From the NCBI RefSeq assembly GCF_026930145.1, contig NZ_JANHOJ010000001.1, positions 310,001 to 374,000 of the forward strand: 64,000 nt of DNA, in the 5' to 3' direction. Under the pieces are notes generated by a model that had not been told where the DNA came from, ran no database searches, and saw only the letters and a list, made by a program, of their open reading frames with translations. Position numbers and translations under genes: made by a program. Every line of letters begins with the position of its first letter. Within the stretch, counting starts at the first letter, position 1. This document shows positions 51,015 to 60,505 of this stretch, piece by piece. This DNA comes from Bartonella sp. A05 (GTDB lineage Bacteria; Pseudomonadota; Alphaproteobacteria; Rhizobiales; Rhizobiaceae).

Positions 51015-52100
51015 TTATATCATAGATAAATAGGCTGGCCGTTTAAGCGGAATAGGGATTTTTCGTGGTATTTTTCCCTTCATTTGATGTGTCTGTGGTG
51101 TGGAAATGAGTCTGACGGGTAAAGGAATAATAGAAGAAGGCAAATCAGTGATTAAGGGCGAGGTAAGAATAATATTTCCTTCTTCATCGTAGTTATCCAT
51201 ACGCATTTTTATAGCTTCGGGACTACATATTTGTTGCCACATATCGGTTACGCGTTGCGTTTTAGTGCCATAAGGCTCTAATGTTGCTAATGTTGATTGT
51301 GGCGATCCTTTGCGCGAAAAGCTTGTATCAAGCAGTTGTGCGGCTTTTTCTTCTCTTGCTTTGACGTCTTGTGATCCTAAAATGACGGCGATAATCGTGC
51401 GTTTATTGCGGGTTGCCGAGGCAACAAGATTGAAGCCAGAGGCACAAATAAAACCAGTTTTCATACCATCTATTCCGTCAAAACGACCAATGAGATTGTT
51501 TGAATTCGGTTCGATTTTTCGGCCGTCACCAAAATCAATGGCTGGAATAGAAAAATAATGAGCATATTGGGGAAATTCTCGACGAATTTGAACCGCTAAA
51601 AGAGCCATATCGCGTGCTGTGGTGTAATTGTTTGGATCTGGTAGTCCACTTGCATTTGCAAAATGGGTTCCAAACATTCCTAATCGTTGGGCATGGGCAT
51701 TCATTCGTTTTACAAAAGCTTCCTGTGAACCGGCAACAGCTTCACTTATAGCAATAGCTAAATCATTGGTAGATTTAACCAAAGTTATGCTTAAGGCTGT
51801 TTCTAGTGTCAGAATGGAACCAGCTTTATATCCCGAATTATAGGTAGGAGCGTTGGCTGCATTTTTGCTGATGATGATATGTTGTTGGGGTGAAATTTCT
51901 TCTGTGCTCATAGAGCGAAAAATGACATAAGCGGTCATTAATTTTGTTAAAGAGGCGGGATACCAGCGTTCAAACGCTTGGTTATGTTCTAAAATTCGCC
52001 CAGTTTCAGCGTCAACGGAGATAAAGGGATGAGCAAAAGCCAAGGTATTTACTATACCCAAGATGCAAGATAAAAAGAATTTATAGAACAGTTGACGCAT
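51015..52100 (-). CDS. D-alanyl-D-alanine carboxypeptidase (PBP5/6-like)
   Basis: This is a 361-residue penicillin-binding protein with a signal peptide (cleavage near AFA-HP). The SxxK motif is SLTKL with the catalytic Ser, SxN is STNDLA, and KTG is MKTGFI. Such enzymes trim the fifth D-Ala from peptidoglycan side chains. The C-terminal region is Pro-rich and lacks a clear amphipathic membrane anchor. Which of the DacA/C/F group it is cannot be decided by eye. Confidence 0.9.
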   Translation of the reverse strand: MRQLFYKFFLSCILGIVNTLAFAHPFISVDAETGRILEHNQAFERWYPASLTKLMTAYVIFRSMSTEEISPQQHIIISKNAANAPTYNSGYKAGSILTLETALSITLVKSTNDLAIAISEAVAGSQEAFVKRMNAHAQRLGMFGTHFANASGLPDPNNYTTARDMALLAVQIRREFPQYAHYFSIPAIDFGDGRKIEPNSNNLIGRFDGIDGMKTGFICASGFNLVASATRNKRTIIAVILGSQDVKAREEKAAQLLDTSFSRKGSPQSTLATLEPYGTKTQRVTDMWQQICSPEAIKMRMDNYDEEGNIILTSPLITDLPSSIIPLPVRLISTPQTHQMKGKIPRKIPIPLKRPAYLSMI

Positions 52101-52195
52101 AAAATGAATCCAATCATTTCTCAGTTTGAGTAATTTATAATGACTTTAATGTAAAACATAAAAATTTTTAGTGCGTCAAATGAAGAATTGGCAAT

Positions 52196-52999
52196 TTAAT
52201 CACGCACTGGTCCATCCCAATGGTGACCAAGCGCTTGAAGCCTTTGAACAGCTGAGGGTGGCATAGGTGGGGGCATAGGGTCTTTGGCGGCTAATAAGAG
52301 CAATTCATCACAGGCTTTTTCTGTTGTTTGGATGAGCTGGTTTTGGAAATCGTGTTTGCTTAAGTTTGCTTCTATGGGAGGAAGAATACGGACACGGATT
52401 TTACCTGGATAGCGACAAAAATTATTGCGTGGCCAATATAAACCAGCATTGTGGGCAATGGGAACAACTTGAAGTTTTAGTTCATTATAGAGAGCAAGAA
52501 TACCCGGTTTATAATCTGGTTCTTGGCCAGGTTGTCTCCGTGTGCCTTCGGGGAAAATTAGGATTTGCCGTCCTTCTTTTGCTTTTTGTTTTGCATTTTG
52601 AATAATGGTTTTAAGGGCTTTAATAGGTGTTGTTCGGTTAATCGGAATAATTTGTGTTTTTGCCATATACCAACCAAAGAAGGGGATCCACATCAGCTCG
52701 CGTTTTATAACGAGAACGGGATCGTCGAAATAGGGCACAAGACTAAAAGTTTCCCATGCGGATTGATGTTTTGGAGCAAGAATACAGGCACCTTTTGGTA
52801 AATTTTCTATACCTTCAATTTCATAATCTGTACCGGCAATGTGTTTTTGTAAAAACAGTGTGACACGTGCCCAAGTTTTAGGAACAATCCATGCTTTTTT
52901 GCGTGGCATTAGAAAATAGAATGGTGCATAAAGAATCATTTGCAAAAAAGTTGTTGTATAAAAAGCGAACGTAAAGAGAAGAGAACGAAGGATAAGCAC
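52196..52999 (-). CDS. plsC: 1-acyl-sn-glycerol-3-phosphate acyltransferase
   Basis: PlsC acylates lysophosphatidic acid at position 2 in phospholipid synthesis. The 267-residue protein has an N-terminal hydrophobic anchor, the acyltransferase motif KHQSAWETF (HX4E, the form found in many proteobacterial homologues), and IFPEGTRRQPG. The C-terminal end is basic and Pro-rich. Confidence 0.9.
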   Translation of the reverse strand: MLILRSLLFTFAFYTTTFLQMILYAPFYFLMPRKKAWIVPKTWARVTLFLQKHIAGTDYEIEGIENLPKGACILAPKHQSAWETFSLVPYFDDPVLVIKRELMWIPFFGWYMAKTQIIPINRTTPIKALKTIIQNAKQKAKEGRQILIFPEGTRRQPGQEPDYKPGILALYNELKLQVVPIAHNAGLYWPRNNFCRYPGKIRVRILPPIEANLSKHDFQNQLIQTTEKACDELLLLAAKDPMPPPMPPSAVQRLQALGHHWDGPVRD

Positions 53000-53576
53000 T
53001 ATATTTTTCCATTTTTATCTGTAAGGAGGCTCTGTATATAATGCACTTTATATCAGAAAGCATCTTTATTTATATTTTTTCAGGTTTTTGATCTATTTTT
53101 CTTATGACAGCTAGACTGCAAGTCGGTTTAAAGATTTATCCAAAATAAAGATTGGTAACAGCTGTTGTTGTATAAACATACAGGGTGTATAGTGCTTTCA
53201 AGATGTGATATGTCTTTTTTATACAGATTAAATTGCTTATTCATATTTTAGCTCAAATCTTTGTGATCTTAGGTATAGAGATGTTTAAAGGCTCTCGTTT
53301 CATAATCATTAAGGATTATGGTGGGACAGTACCATTTTGACTGTGATTATAGCATTACTGCTAACAAGCTTTCGGTTAACGCAGCAAAAGAATGAAAACA
53401 TATCAGGAGCATTTTAGCTATTTCAAGTGTTTTTCAGGTGCAGAGAGTGTGCAATACAGTTACTGTTTCAAAAAATGCTTGTTCCAACTATAATCAATAA
53501 AAGTATTCTTCTTTAAAAAGATAATTTCTTTAAGATTAATTCTATATCGTTAAAGTAAATCTGCATAAAAACTACA
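53000..53576. other. intergenic region with no recognised gene
   Basis: About 580 bases between plsC and tRNA-Gly show no convincing ORF. The only structure noticed is a short inverted repeat CATAATC/GATTATG (53301-53307 and 53314-53320). Confidence 0.4.
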
Positions 53577-53651
53577 TGGAGCGGGCGATGGGATTCGAAC
53601 CCACGACCCCAACCTTGGCAAGGTTGTGCTCTACCCCTGAGCTACACCCGC
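53577..53651 (-). tRNA. tRNA-Gly(GCC)
   Basis: This 75-base cloverleaf has acceptor GCGGGTG/CGCCCGC, D-stem GCTC/GAGC, anticodon stem AACCT, anticodon GCC and T-arm with GTTCGAAT. The discriminator T and CCA are encoded. Confidence 0.95.
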
Positions 53652-53844
53652 TCACTAAACTGAAACACATTTCAATTCAACTTTTGTCTGTATGACGTAG
53701 GCTGACTTGAATTGCAACAAAAAAAATAATATTTCAACGAGATTTATTTTTCAATGTTTAAGAATGGAAATAAAGATTGATTTTAAGTGTACTCTTTAAT
53801 AGATTATCTTCCTTGTTGTTATGATTAATGAGGGCAAAATAGCA

Positions 53845-54810
53845 ATGTTTAGGATAGTAAGTATGTGCATTGCTGTTATGGCTATTGTAGCAATGAATAA
53901 TTTCGCAAAAGCAGCAGATCAAGTTAAAGTAGCAATTACACAAATCGTTGCACATTCTGCTTTGGATACGATCCGTAAGGGAATAGAAGATGTATTGTCT
54001 GAAAATGGTTATAAAAATGGTGAAAATTTAAAATTAACCTTTTTCTCAGCACAGGGCAATATTTCTACTGCAACGCAGATTGCACGTAAATTTGCTGGTG
54101 ACAAACCAGATGTAATTGTTGCAATTAGTACACCTTCGGCGCAGACAGTATTGGCAGCAACCAAAAAAATCCCCATTGTTTTTTCTGCTATTTCTGATCC
54201 TATAGGAGCAAAATTGGTATCTTCTCTTATCAAGCCGGGCGGTAATGTAACCGGGGTTTCTGATCATCCGGATATTGCAGAAAATCTTAGACTTTTGCAG
54301 GAAGTAAAACCAGATTTGAAAAGAATTGGCTATCTTTATAATGCATCTGAGGCTAATTCTGTTGTAACACTCAAGGTATTAAAGGATTTAGCAAATCAAG
54401 CTGGAATTGAAGTTATTCCTTCATCAGCGTCCAAATCTTCCGATGTTCAGGCGGCAACACGGGCTTTAATCGATAAGGTGGAGATTATTTTTGTCCCCGC
54501 TGACAATACAATTATTTCTGTTTTAGAAGGAGCAACAAAAGTTACACATGAAACAAATACTCCTGTATTTGCTGTTGATTCTAACGCTATTGGACGAGGC
54601 TCTTTTATGACGCAGGGCGTAGATTATTATAAAATGGGAATTGATACTGGAAAGTTGGTTTTGCGTATTTTAAAAGGTGAAAAGCCAGGTGATATTGATA
54701 TTGTACAGGCCGATAATAAGGATATTCTGATTGATATGCAGGTGGCCAAAAAGGCTGGTGTTATGATACCACAAGCAATTTTTGAGCGTGCGATAAAAGT
54801 TATCCAATAA
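53845..54810 (+). CDS. ABC transporter substrate-binding protein (TrpX-like)
   Basis: The 321-residue precursor has a signal peptide (cleavage near AKA-AD) and a PF04392-type ABC_sub_bind domain with VAITQIVAHSALDTIRKGI, PIVFSAISDPIGAKLV and GGNVTGVSDH. These proteins bind small organic solutes; streptococcal homologues (TrpX) bind tryptophan, but the ligand here is not evident. I use the ATG at 53845 with GAGGG about ten bases ahead; an upstream ATG at 53821 is possible. The permease and ATPase genes follow. Confidence 0.87.
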   Translation: MFRIVSMCIAVMAIVAMNNFAKAADQVKVAITQIVAHSALDTIRKGIEDVLSENGYKNGENLKLTFFSAQGNISTATQIARKFAGDKPDVIVAISTPSAQTVLAATKKIPIVFSAISDPIGAKLVSSLIKPGGNVTGVSDHPDIAENLRLLQEVKPDLKRIGYLYNASEANSVVTLKVLKDLANQAGIEVIPSSASKSSDVQAATRALIDKVEIIFVPADNTIISVLEGATKVTHETNTPVFAVDSNAIGRGSFMTQGVDYYKMGIDTGKLVLRILKGEKPGDIDIVQADNKDILIDMQVAKKAGVMIPQAIFERAIKVIQ

Positions 54811-54862
54811 GATTTCTTTAACAAGGTAAAGTGCATTGAGTTTTTGTGTAGGTGGTATCTGA

Positions 54863-55759
54863 ATGACAGTATTTGCTTTTTCTGGTGCTATAGAATTAGG
54901 CCTTATTTACGCATTCGTTGCTATTGGGGTTTATCTTTCGTTTCGTGTTTTGAATTTTCCTGATTTAACTGTCGATGGTTCGTTTCTTCTTGGGGCGTGC
55001 GTTTGTGGTGTTTTAATCCTTTTGGGTTTTAATGCGTGGGTTGCTATGCTGTGCGCTTTTAGTGCAGGAATGGCGGCGGGCTTATTAACAGCTTTGTTAA
55101 ATTTGCAGTTTGGTATTTTAAATCTTTTGGCTTCAATTCTAACGATGTCGGCACTTTATACGGTCAATTTGCGTATTATGGGGATTATGGGAGGGTCAAA
55201 TGTTAATTTGGCGCTTGCTGATACGGCTTTAACGCCTTTTTACGGTTTGTTTAGTTTGCCTGACATATTTGTGCGTCCTCTTTTTGTTGGTTGCATTTTA
55301 TTGATTGTAACATTTTGTGTTTGGCGTTTTTTAGAAAGTGAAATAGGTCTTGCTATGCGGGCGATGGGGGCTAATTCGCGTATGGCTACTGCGCAAGGTG
55401 TTCATACATCAGCATTGATTTATTTGGGTATGGGTCTTTCAAATGCATGTGTTGCACTCGGGGGCTCTCTTTATATCCAAACAGCTATTGCGACTGATAT
55501 TACAGGTGGCGCTGGTACAATTGTTTTTGGTTTGGCAGCAGTTATTATTGGTGAAACTTTATTTCGTACGCGCAATATTTTTTGGATTATTGTTAGCTGT
55601 ATTTTAGGCTCTATTCTTTATCGTATTGCGTTACAATTTGCATTTGAAGCAAATGCTATCGGCATTGATACGTCGACGGATCTTCAGTTGATTACAGTGC
55701 TTTTGGTGATTTTCGCTCTTATTGTGCCACGCTATTTAGAAAGGCGTAAACATGATTGA
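54863..55759 (+). CDS. ABC transporter permease (COG4120, TrpY-like)
   Basis: The 298-residue protein has about eight hydrophobic segments and resembles the branched-chain/ribose permease superfamily. The stretch LNFPDLTVDGSFLLGA and the cytoplasmic loop ESEIGLAMRAMGANSRMATAQGVHT are typical of this family. It overlaps the ATPase gene by eight bases. Confidence 0.87.
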   Translation: MTVFAFSGAIELGLIYAFVAIGVYLSFRVLNFPDLTVDGSFLLGACVCGVLILLGFNAWVAMLCAFSAGMAAGLLTALLNLQFGILNLLASILTMSALYTVNLRIMGIMGGSNVNLALADTALTPFYGLFSLPDIFVRPLFVGCILLIVTFCVWRFLESEIGLAMRAMGANSRMATAQGVHTSALIYLGMGLSNACVALGGSLYIQTAIATDITGGAGTIVFGLAAVIIGETLFRTRNIFWIIVSCILGSILYRIALQFAFEANAIGIDTSTDLQLITVLLVIFALIVPRYLERRKHD

Positions 55760-56546
55760 GCTTTCTCATGTTGGGATGACTTTTAAGCCGCAAACACCTT
55801 TAGAAAAACAGGCTCTAATTGATATTAACCTCAAAATTGATCGAGGAAGTTTTGTTACGGTTATTGGTTCGAATGGTGCTGGTAAATCAACTTTGCTGAG
55901 TGTTTTAGCAGGTTCACTGTTTCCTACAAAAGGACAAGTTGTGATTAATGGGAAGAATGTCTCTCGTCAATCGATAAGTGAGCGCGCTGGTAAGGTTGCT
56001 TGTGTTTTTCAAGATTCGCTAATGGGAAGCTGTGGCCCTTTGACGATTGAAGAAAATTTAGCTCTTGCAGCTCTTCGGGGGTATCGACGTGGTTTTCGTT
56101 CGGCATTAAATCATAAGAAGCGGCAATTTTTTCGAGATAAAATTGCTCAATTGGGGCTTGGTCTTGAAAATTGTATTCATAATCGTATGGATAGTTTATC
56201 GGGTGGACAACGTCAAGTGATTTGCCTTGTAATGGCTACTTTAGCCCATGCGGATGTTTTGTTGCTTGATGAGCATACCTCGGCGTTAGATCCAGGAATG
56301 GCTGATTTTGTGATGCGTTTGACCGAAAAAATAATTAAAGAAAATGGATTAACCACTGTTATGGTAACACATTCTATGCGTCAGGCTCTGGATTATGGAG
56401 ATCGTACATTGATGTTGCATGGGGGAGAAGTGATTTTAGATGTGCATCAAGAAGAGCGTAAAGATTTACATGTGAGTGATTTGATTGGTATGTTTCAAAA
56501 AGTCCGTGGTGAAGTTCTTGATGATGATAAACTTTTAATGGATTAA
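55752..56546 (+). CDS. ABC transporter ATP-binding protein (COG1101, TrpZ-like)
   Basis: The 264-residue ATPase shows Walker A GSNGAGKSTLLSV, ABC signature LSGGQRQVICL, Walker B VLLLDEHTSALDP with the catalytic Glu, and the H-loop VMVTHSMRQAL. With the two upstream genes it forms a complete importer. Confidence 0.9.
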   Translation: MIELSHVGMTFKPQTPLEKQALIDINLKIDRGSFVTVIGSNGAGKSTLLSVLAGSLFPTKGQVVINGKNVSRQSISERAGKVACVFQDSLMGSCGPLTIEENLALAALRGYRRGFRSALNHKKRQFFRDKIAQLGLGLENCIHNRMDSLSGGQRQVICLVMATLAHADVLLLDEHTSALDPGMADFVMRLTEKIIKENGLTTVMVTHSMRQALDYGDRTLMLHGGEVILDVHQEERKDLHVSDLIGMFQKVRGEVLDDDKLLMD

Positions 56547-56550
56547 TATT

Positions 56551-57594
56551 TTGGCTCAGAAAAAAGCGCATGAAGTTAATCATTTTCTAACACGCCTTTC
56601 GCGTTCTTTTCCTGTTATCTTAATTTACGGACCCGATCGCGGTCTTGTTTGTGAACGTGCACAGCGTTTTGCAAAGCTTACACAGGTCGCAATAGACGAT
56701 CCTTTTTCAACGGTTCGCTTGGATGCGGCTGAGATTGATAAAGATCCCGCACGATTGGGAGATGAAGTGCACACTATATCGCTGTTCGGTGGGGATCGTT
56801 TGATATGGGTATCTAATGGTGCTAATCAAAAAGGTTTTCTTGCTGCGTTGCAGCCTTTAATTAAGGAGCCGCCAAAAACGAGTTTTATTTTAATTGAGGC
56901 AGGAGATTTGAAAAAAGGAACAGGGCTGCGCAATGTTATTGAATCAGCATCGACAGCTATGGCTTTGCCCTGTTTTACAGATGATGCTCGTTCTCTTGAC
57001 TCCCTAATTGATGAGGTTTTGAACAGTTTTAAGATGACCATTTCTTTGGAGGCGCGCAAATTGTTGCACGGAAGTTTGGGGATAGATCATCTTGTTTCTC
57101 GTAGTGAATTGGAAAAGCTTTGTCTTTATGGTTTAGAAAAAAAGCATATTGCTCTTGAGGATGTGAAAGCTGTGGTCAGTGATGTGAGTGCTCTTTCTCA
57201 AGATGAAGTGATTGATGCTATTTTACTGGGGGATGTGGCAGGTTTTGAGGCTCATTTTAACCGACATGCCGTTGGACAAAGTTCACTTTTTTTTATTCTG
57301 AGCACTGCGCAAAGACATTTTCAACAATTACAGCTTTTGCGTTATCAAGTGGAGATTGAGGGTAAAACTGCTGTTACGGTGATCTCTCAGGCGCGGCCAC
57401 CAATTTTTTTTCAGCGAAAACAAACAGTTGAAAAAGCTTTGAAATATTGGGGGCTGGAAAAGATTTTTTATGCTATGGAAAAGATACAGCGTGCTGTTTT
57501 GGATAGTCGGAAAAATCCGCTTTTAGGTGAAGCAATCATTCGCCAAGCTTTATTGGGATTGGCGGTTACTGCGCGACGCCAAAAAGCTTCTTAA
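56551..57594 (+). CDS. holA: DNA polymerase III delta subunit
   Basis: HolA opens the beta sliding clamp within the clamp loader. The 347-residue protein has an N-terminal ATPase-like fold (FPVILIYGPDRGLVCERAQRF, degenerate Walker A), VWVSNGANQK, then the collar domain toward the C-terminus. It starts with TTG four bases after the ABC ATPase stop, without a clear Shine-Dalgarno; the start is therefore less certain. In many Rhizobiales it lies near parB. Confidence 0.87.
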   Translation: MAQKKAHEVNHFLTRLSRSFPVILIYGPDRGLVCERAQRFAKLTQVAIDDPFSTVRLDAAEIDKDPARLGDEVHTISLFGGDRLIWVSNGANQKGFLAALQPLIKEPPKTSFILIEAGDLKKGTGLRNVIESASTAMALPCFTDDARSLDSLIDEVLNSFKMTISLEARKLLHGSLGIDHLVSRSELEKLCLYGLEKKHIALEDVKAVVSDVSALSQDEVIDAILLGDVAGFEAHFNRHAVGQSSLFFILSTAQRHFQQLQLLRYQVEIEGKTAVTVISQARPPIFFQRKQTVEKALKYWGLEKIFYAMEKIQRAVLDSRKNPLLGEAIIRQALLGLAVTARRQKAS

Positions 57595-58398
57595 AATATT
57601 GGATTGTTTTCTTTTCAGATCGTTTTTGTGATTTTAGCGCGTTTTATAAAATAAATTTTCTCTTTAGAGGTTGTTTTTTTGAAAGATTCAAGAGTTTTTC
57701 CTTTAAAAAGGAAAATTTCTATTGGTTGTATCTATTCCTTTTTTGTTTCGAAAAAGTGAATTTTCCCATGTTTTCTTTGATGAAAAGTTACATTCGGTTT
57801 TTTCTAGGCGTCTATAATGTACCTCTTTTTCTATGTTGATTTTTAGTATAAACTATCTCAAATAAAAGATGAGACAAACGATTAAGGGAATGCAAACAAC
57901 CGCTTTGCAAAAGATTTTGTCAATCGGATGGAGGGGTATCATGCATTGTATTATTATATATCATGTTATACGCAAAAGAGATTACTGATTTGCTAGTTCG
58001 GATCAAGAATTAGCTGTTTGTGCACTATATGCAAGGTATTGATTTTTATGTTCTGCAAGCAAGATTTGTTTATGAACAGTCTTCAAAATATTTGTGCTGA
58101 GATTGATTTTAGAGGGGGATGGGCAGAGATTAGAAAGTTATTCTGTATGTTTTTAGGCATGCAGTGAAGGGCATTTGTTCTATCAGCGGAGCCAGAGAGA
58201 GTGATGCGTTGCTTTTAGTTATCCGTGTTATTGATAAACTTCTGATCTAGTACTGCTAATTTAGATATAAATTCTATTCATTTCACTCTTAAAAGACATA
58301 CTTTTTTTATATAAAAAGGCTCTTATTTATAAGACTTTGGTGATTTTTGATGCAGCTGGGATAGATTAAAGTAAAATGTCGTCAGAAAGTATTAAGAT
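57595..58398. other. long intergenic region with no recognised gene
   Basis: Eight hundred bases contain no confident ORF. A perfect 9-bp inverted repeat TTTTCCTTT/AAAGGAAAA with a 2-base turn (57696-57715) may end the holA transcript. The rest may hold decayed coding sequence; I could not identify it. Confidence 0.4.
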
Positions 58399-59253
58399 TT
58401 GATCAGAGACATATTTTGGTATAGCCATCGTATTTTTACCGATGCCATAAGTCACTATTTTCGCGATAATGGGAGTGCTTTTGCAAGCCATGTAGCGCTA
58501 TCGGGACTTTTAGCGTTTTTTCCTTTTTTTATTTTTGGAACATCTCTTGCCAGTTTTCTTGGGACTTTTGCATATACGCCGCAAAAGATCCAATCGCTTG
58601 TGCAGTTGTTGCCGGATGCGATTGCGGAGCCGTTGTCTCAGGAAATAGTCAATGTTTTAACCACTCAGCGGAAGGGGTTATTGACACTTTCTGTTTTGGG
58701 AGCGGCTTATTTTGCCTCCAATGGAGTGGAGGCTTTGCGTACAGCTTTGAATAAGGCTTATCGCGTTGTTGATCGACGTAGTTTTCTTTTTTGTCGTTTT
58801 CAAAGTTTGTTTTTCGTTCTTACTGGAGCTATCGGCCTTATGGTGATCAGTTTTGTATTGGTTTTAGCACCTTTGCTTATCAAAATTACGCAAATGCATT
58901 TTTCATTTATTGCTGAATATATAGGTGCCATTCGTCTATGGCGCTACATGATTGCGTTGGTTGTTTCATTTATAAGCCTTTTTATTACGCATAAATGGTT
59001 GCCGGCAGGGCGGCGAAAATTTATAGATATCTTACCGGGAATTATAATAACAATGTTGCTTTGGTTTGGTGCTTCAATTGCTTTTGCTCAATATTTAACA
59101 ATGTTTAATTATATTTCCACCTATGCAGGGTTAACCTCTATTATGGTTGCAATTATTTTTCTCTACATGTTGAGTGCAATTTTTATTTTGGGGGGAGAAA
59201 TGAATGCGGCGATTATGTTGTATCGCGGTCGTTTGCGACATTCAGATAAATAA
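58399..59253 (+). CDS. YihY/BrkB family inner membrane protein
   Basis: The 284-residue protein has six or so membrane helices, and the family hallmarks are ASHVALSGLLAFFPFFIF, AAYFASNGVEALRTALNKAY and the late LNSAIF-like helix LYMLSAIFILGGEMNAAI. The family was once misnamed RNase BN; its function is unknown. The only in-frame initiator near the conserved N-terminus is a TTG at 58399; a nearby ATG (58376) is in a different frame. Either TTG is used or a frameshift has occurred. Confidence 0.82.
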   Translation: MIRDIFWYSHRIFTDAISHYFRDNGSAFASHVALSGLLAFFPFFIFGTSLASFLGTFAYTPQKIQSLVQLLPDAIAEPLSQEIVNVLTTQRKGLLTLSVLGAAYFASNGVEALRTALNKAYRVVDRRSFLFCRFQSLFFVLTGAIGLMVISFVLVLAPLLIKITQMHFSFIAEYIGAIRLWRYMIALVVSFISLFITHKWLPAGRRKFIDILPGIIITMLLWFGASIAFAQYLTMFNYISTYAGLTSIMVAIIFLYMLSAIFILGGEMNAAIMLYRGRLRHSDK

Positions 59254-59268
59254 AATAATTTTTTATTG

Positions 59269-59654
59269 GGTGAAAATAAGGGTGCAGATATAAAAACACA
59301 GCCTGCGATCACTTTGTTGGTTGATGCTGATGCTTATCTTGCAAAGACTGAAATTTATCGTGTTATGAACCGTTATCAGCTCAAAACATGCATTGTGGCA
59401 ATTTCTCCCGGATGAAAATGCTTCTTGAAACGGTGATTGTTTCTGAAGGGCTTGATTGTGCAGATGATTGGATGTAGATCTCCTGCATGAGGGCAGTGTT
59501 GTTATTACAAGTGATATCATCCTGTTAGCAGCATGCGTCATACAGGCTGAGGGCATGTGTCTTTCGCCAGTGGGATGCGTTTGTAATGCAAGTTCAATCG
59601 GCCAGCATTAGCGTGCGCAATCTCATGGAAGATTTGCGGAGACAAGGCAATTAA
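59269..59654 (+). pseudogene. broken YaiI/YqxD (DUF188) family gene
   Basis: The sequence reads ITLLVDADAYLAKTEIYRVMNRY, close to the DUF188 N-terminal motif (usual DADAC; here the Cys is Tyr). It then breaks at a stop near 59420 and continues in other frames: LETVIVSEGLDCADDW, a further broken stretch, and finally VRNLMEDLRRQGN ending at 59654, the typical C-terminus. At least two frameshifts are needed to join these pieces. Confidence 0.82.
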
Positions 59655-59752
59655 ACGAGTGGCTCCGTTCTTTTTGTTGCAAAAACCGTTTTAATTTTTT
59701 GTCAGCATTGGATTGAGCTATACAGCGTTTAAAAAAGGGCATAGTTATTCAG

Positions 59753-60445
59753 TTATTGTTCCTCTTTAATGACAGCTTGTATAAGCGCTTTGGCATCATC
59801 ATTGGCCCATGGTGCTGCACCATTGAATGAAGCAATGAGGTTGCCATCTTTGTCGATCAGAAGTGTGATGGGCAATCCTAAAGCTAATCCCTGTTTTCTT
59901 ACCTCTCTCAATATATTCATTGTTGAATCACGATAGTAAACCAAATTATCCGCTTGAACTTCGTTTAAGAATTTCTGAATTTTTTCAGGAGAAGCCGCTT
60001 TATCGACATTAATAGCCATGACATCGAAGTGTTTTTCACCCATATCACGTTTTAATTGCGCTAATTCTGGCATTTCCACACGGCAGGGTGCACACCAAAT
60101 CGCCCACAGATTGATGAGCATCGGTTTTCCGTTAAATTCGGCTAATTTACGTTCTTTTCCCTGAGGATCCTGAAAAGAAAGGTGGTTCGTATTATAGGGA
60201 ACATCGGCAAATCGCATATGAGCAAAAAAACCTTTGGCAGTTTGCCTTATTGCCATCATTTTGTCTGCTTGTGTTTTATCAGCGTTTGTTTCTTGTGCTT
60301 GTGCATTTGAAATAAGGTTGGAAAAGAAAGATGCTTCCATATTATTGCGGTATGTTGCTGCGTGTAAGCTCCAGATAACGATAAAGGACGCGATGAAAAA
60401 GAGCGCTTTTTTATTTTTTCGGCCGATAGAAATTTGAGGAATCAT
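59753..60445 (-). CDS. TlpA-like thiol:disulfide interchange protein
   Basis: The 230-residue membrane-anchored thioredoxin has an N-terminal hydrophobic helix (about residues 12-30), then a periplasmic thioredoxin domain with the active site NLWAIWCAPCRVEMP and cis-Pro LPITLLID. It probably reduces apocytochrome c or other periplasmic thiols. I start at the ATG at 60445, preceded by AAGGA. In related genomes it lies beside argH, absent here. Confidence 0.9.
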   Translation of the reverse strand: MIPQISIGRKNKKALFFIASFIVIWSLHAATYRNNMEASFFSNLISNAQAQETNADKTQADKMMAIRQTAKGFFAHMRFADVPYNTNHLSFQDPQGKERKLAEFNGKPMLINLWAIWCAPCRVEMPELAQLKRDMGEKHFDVMAINVDKAASPEKIQKFLNEVQADNLVYYRDSTMNILREVRKQGLALGLPITLLIDKDGNLIASFNGAAPWANDDAKALIQAVIKEEQ

Positions 60446-60505
60446 ACTTTGTGTCCTTTTAATGAATGTCTTCGGTATGTGACGGATGAGAAAAGAAAAA
60501 ACCAA

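Noticed and set aside
52196-52999. PlsC HX4E instead of HX4D as a lost catalytic residue
   Set aside because: KHQS-x-WET is a recurring form in proteobacterial PlsC homologues, so it is a family variant.
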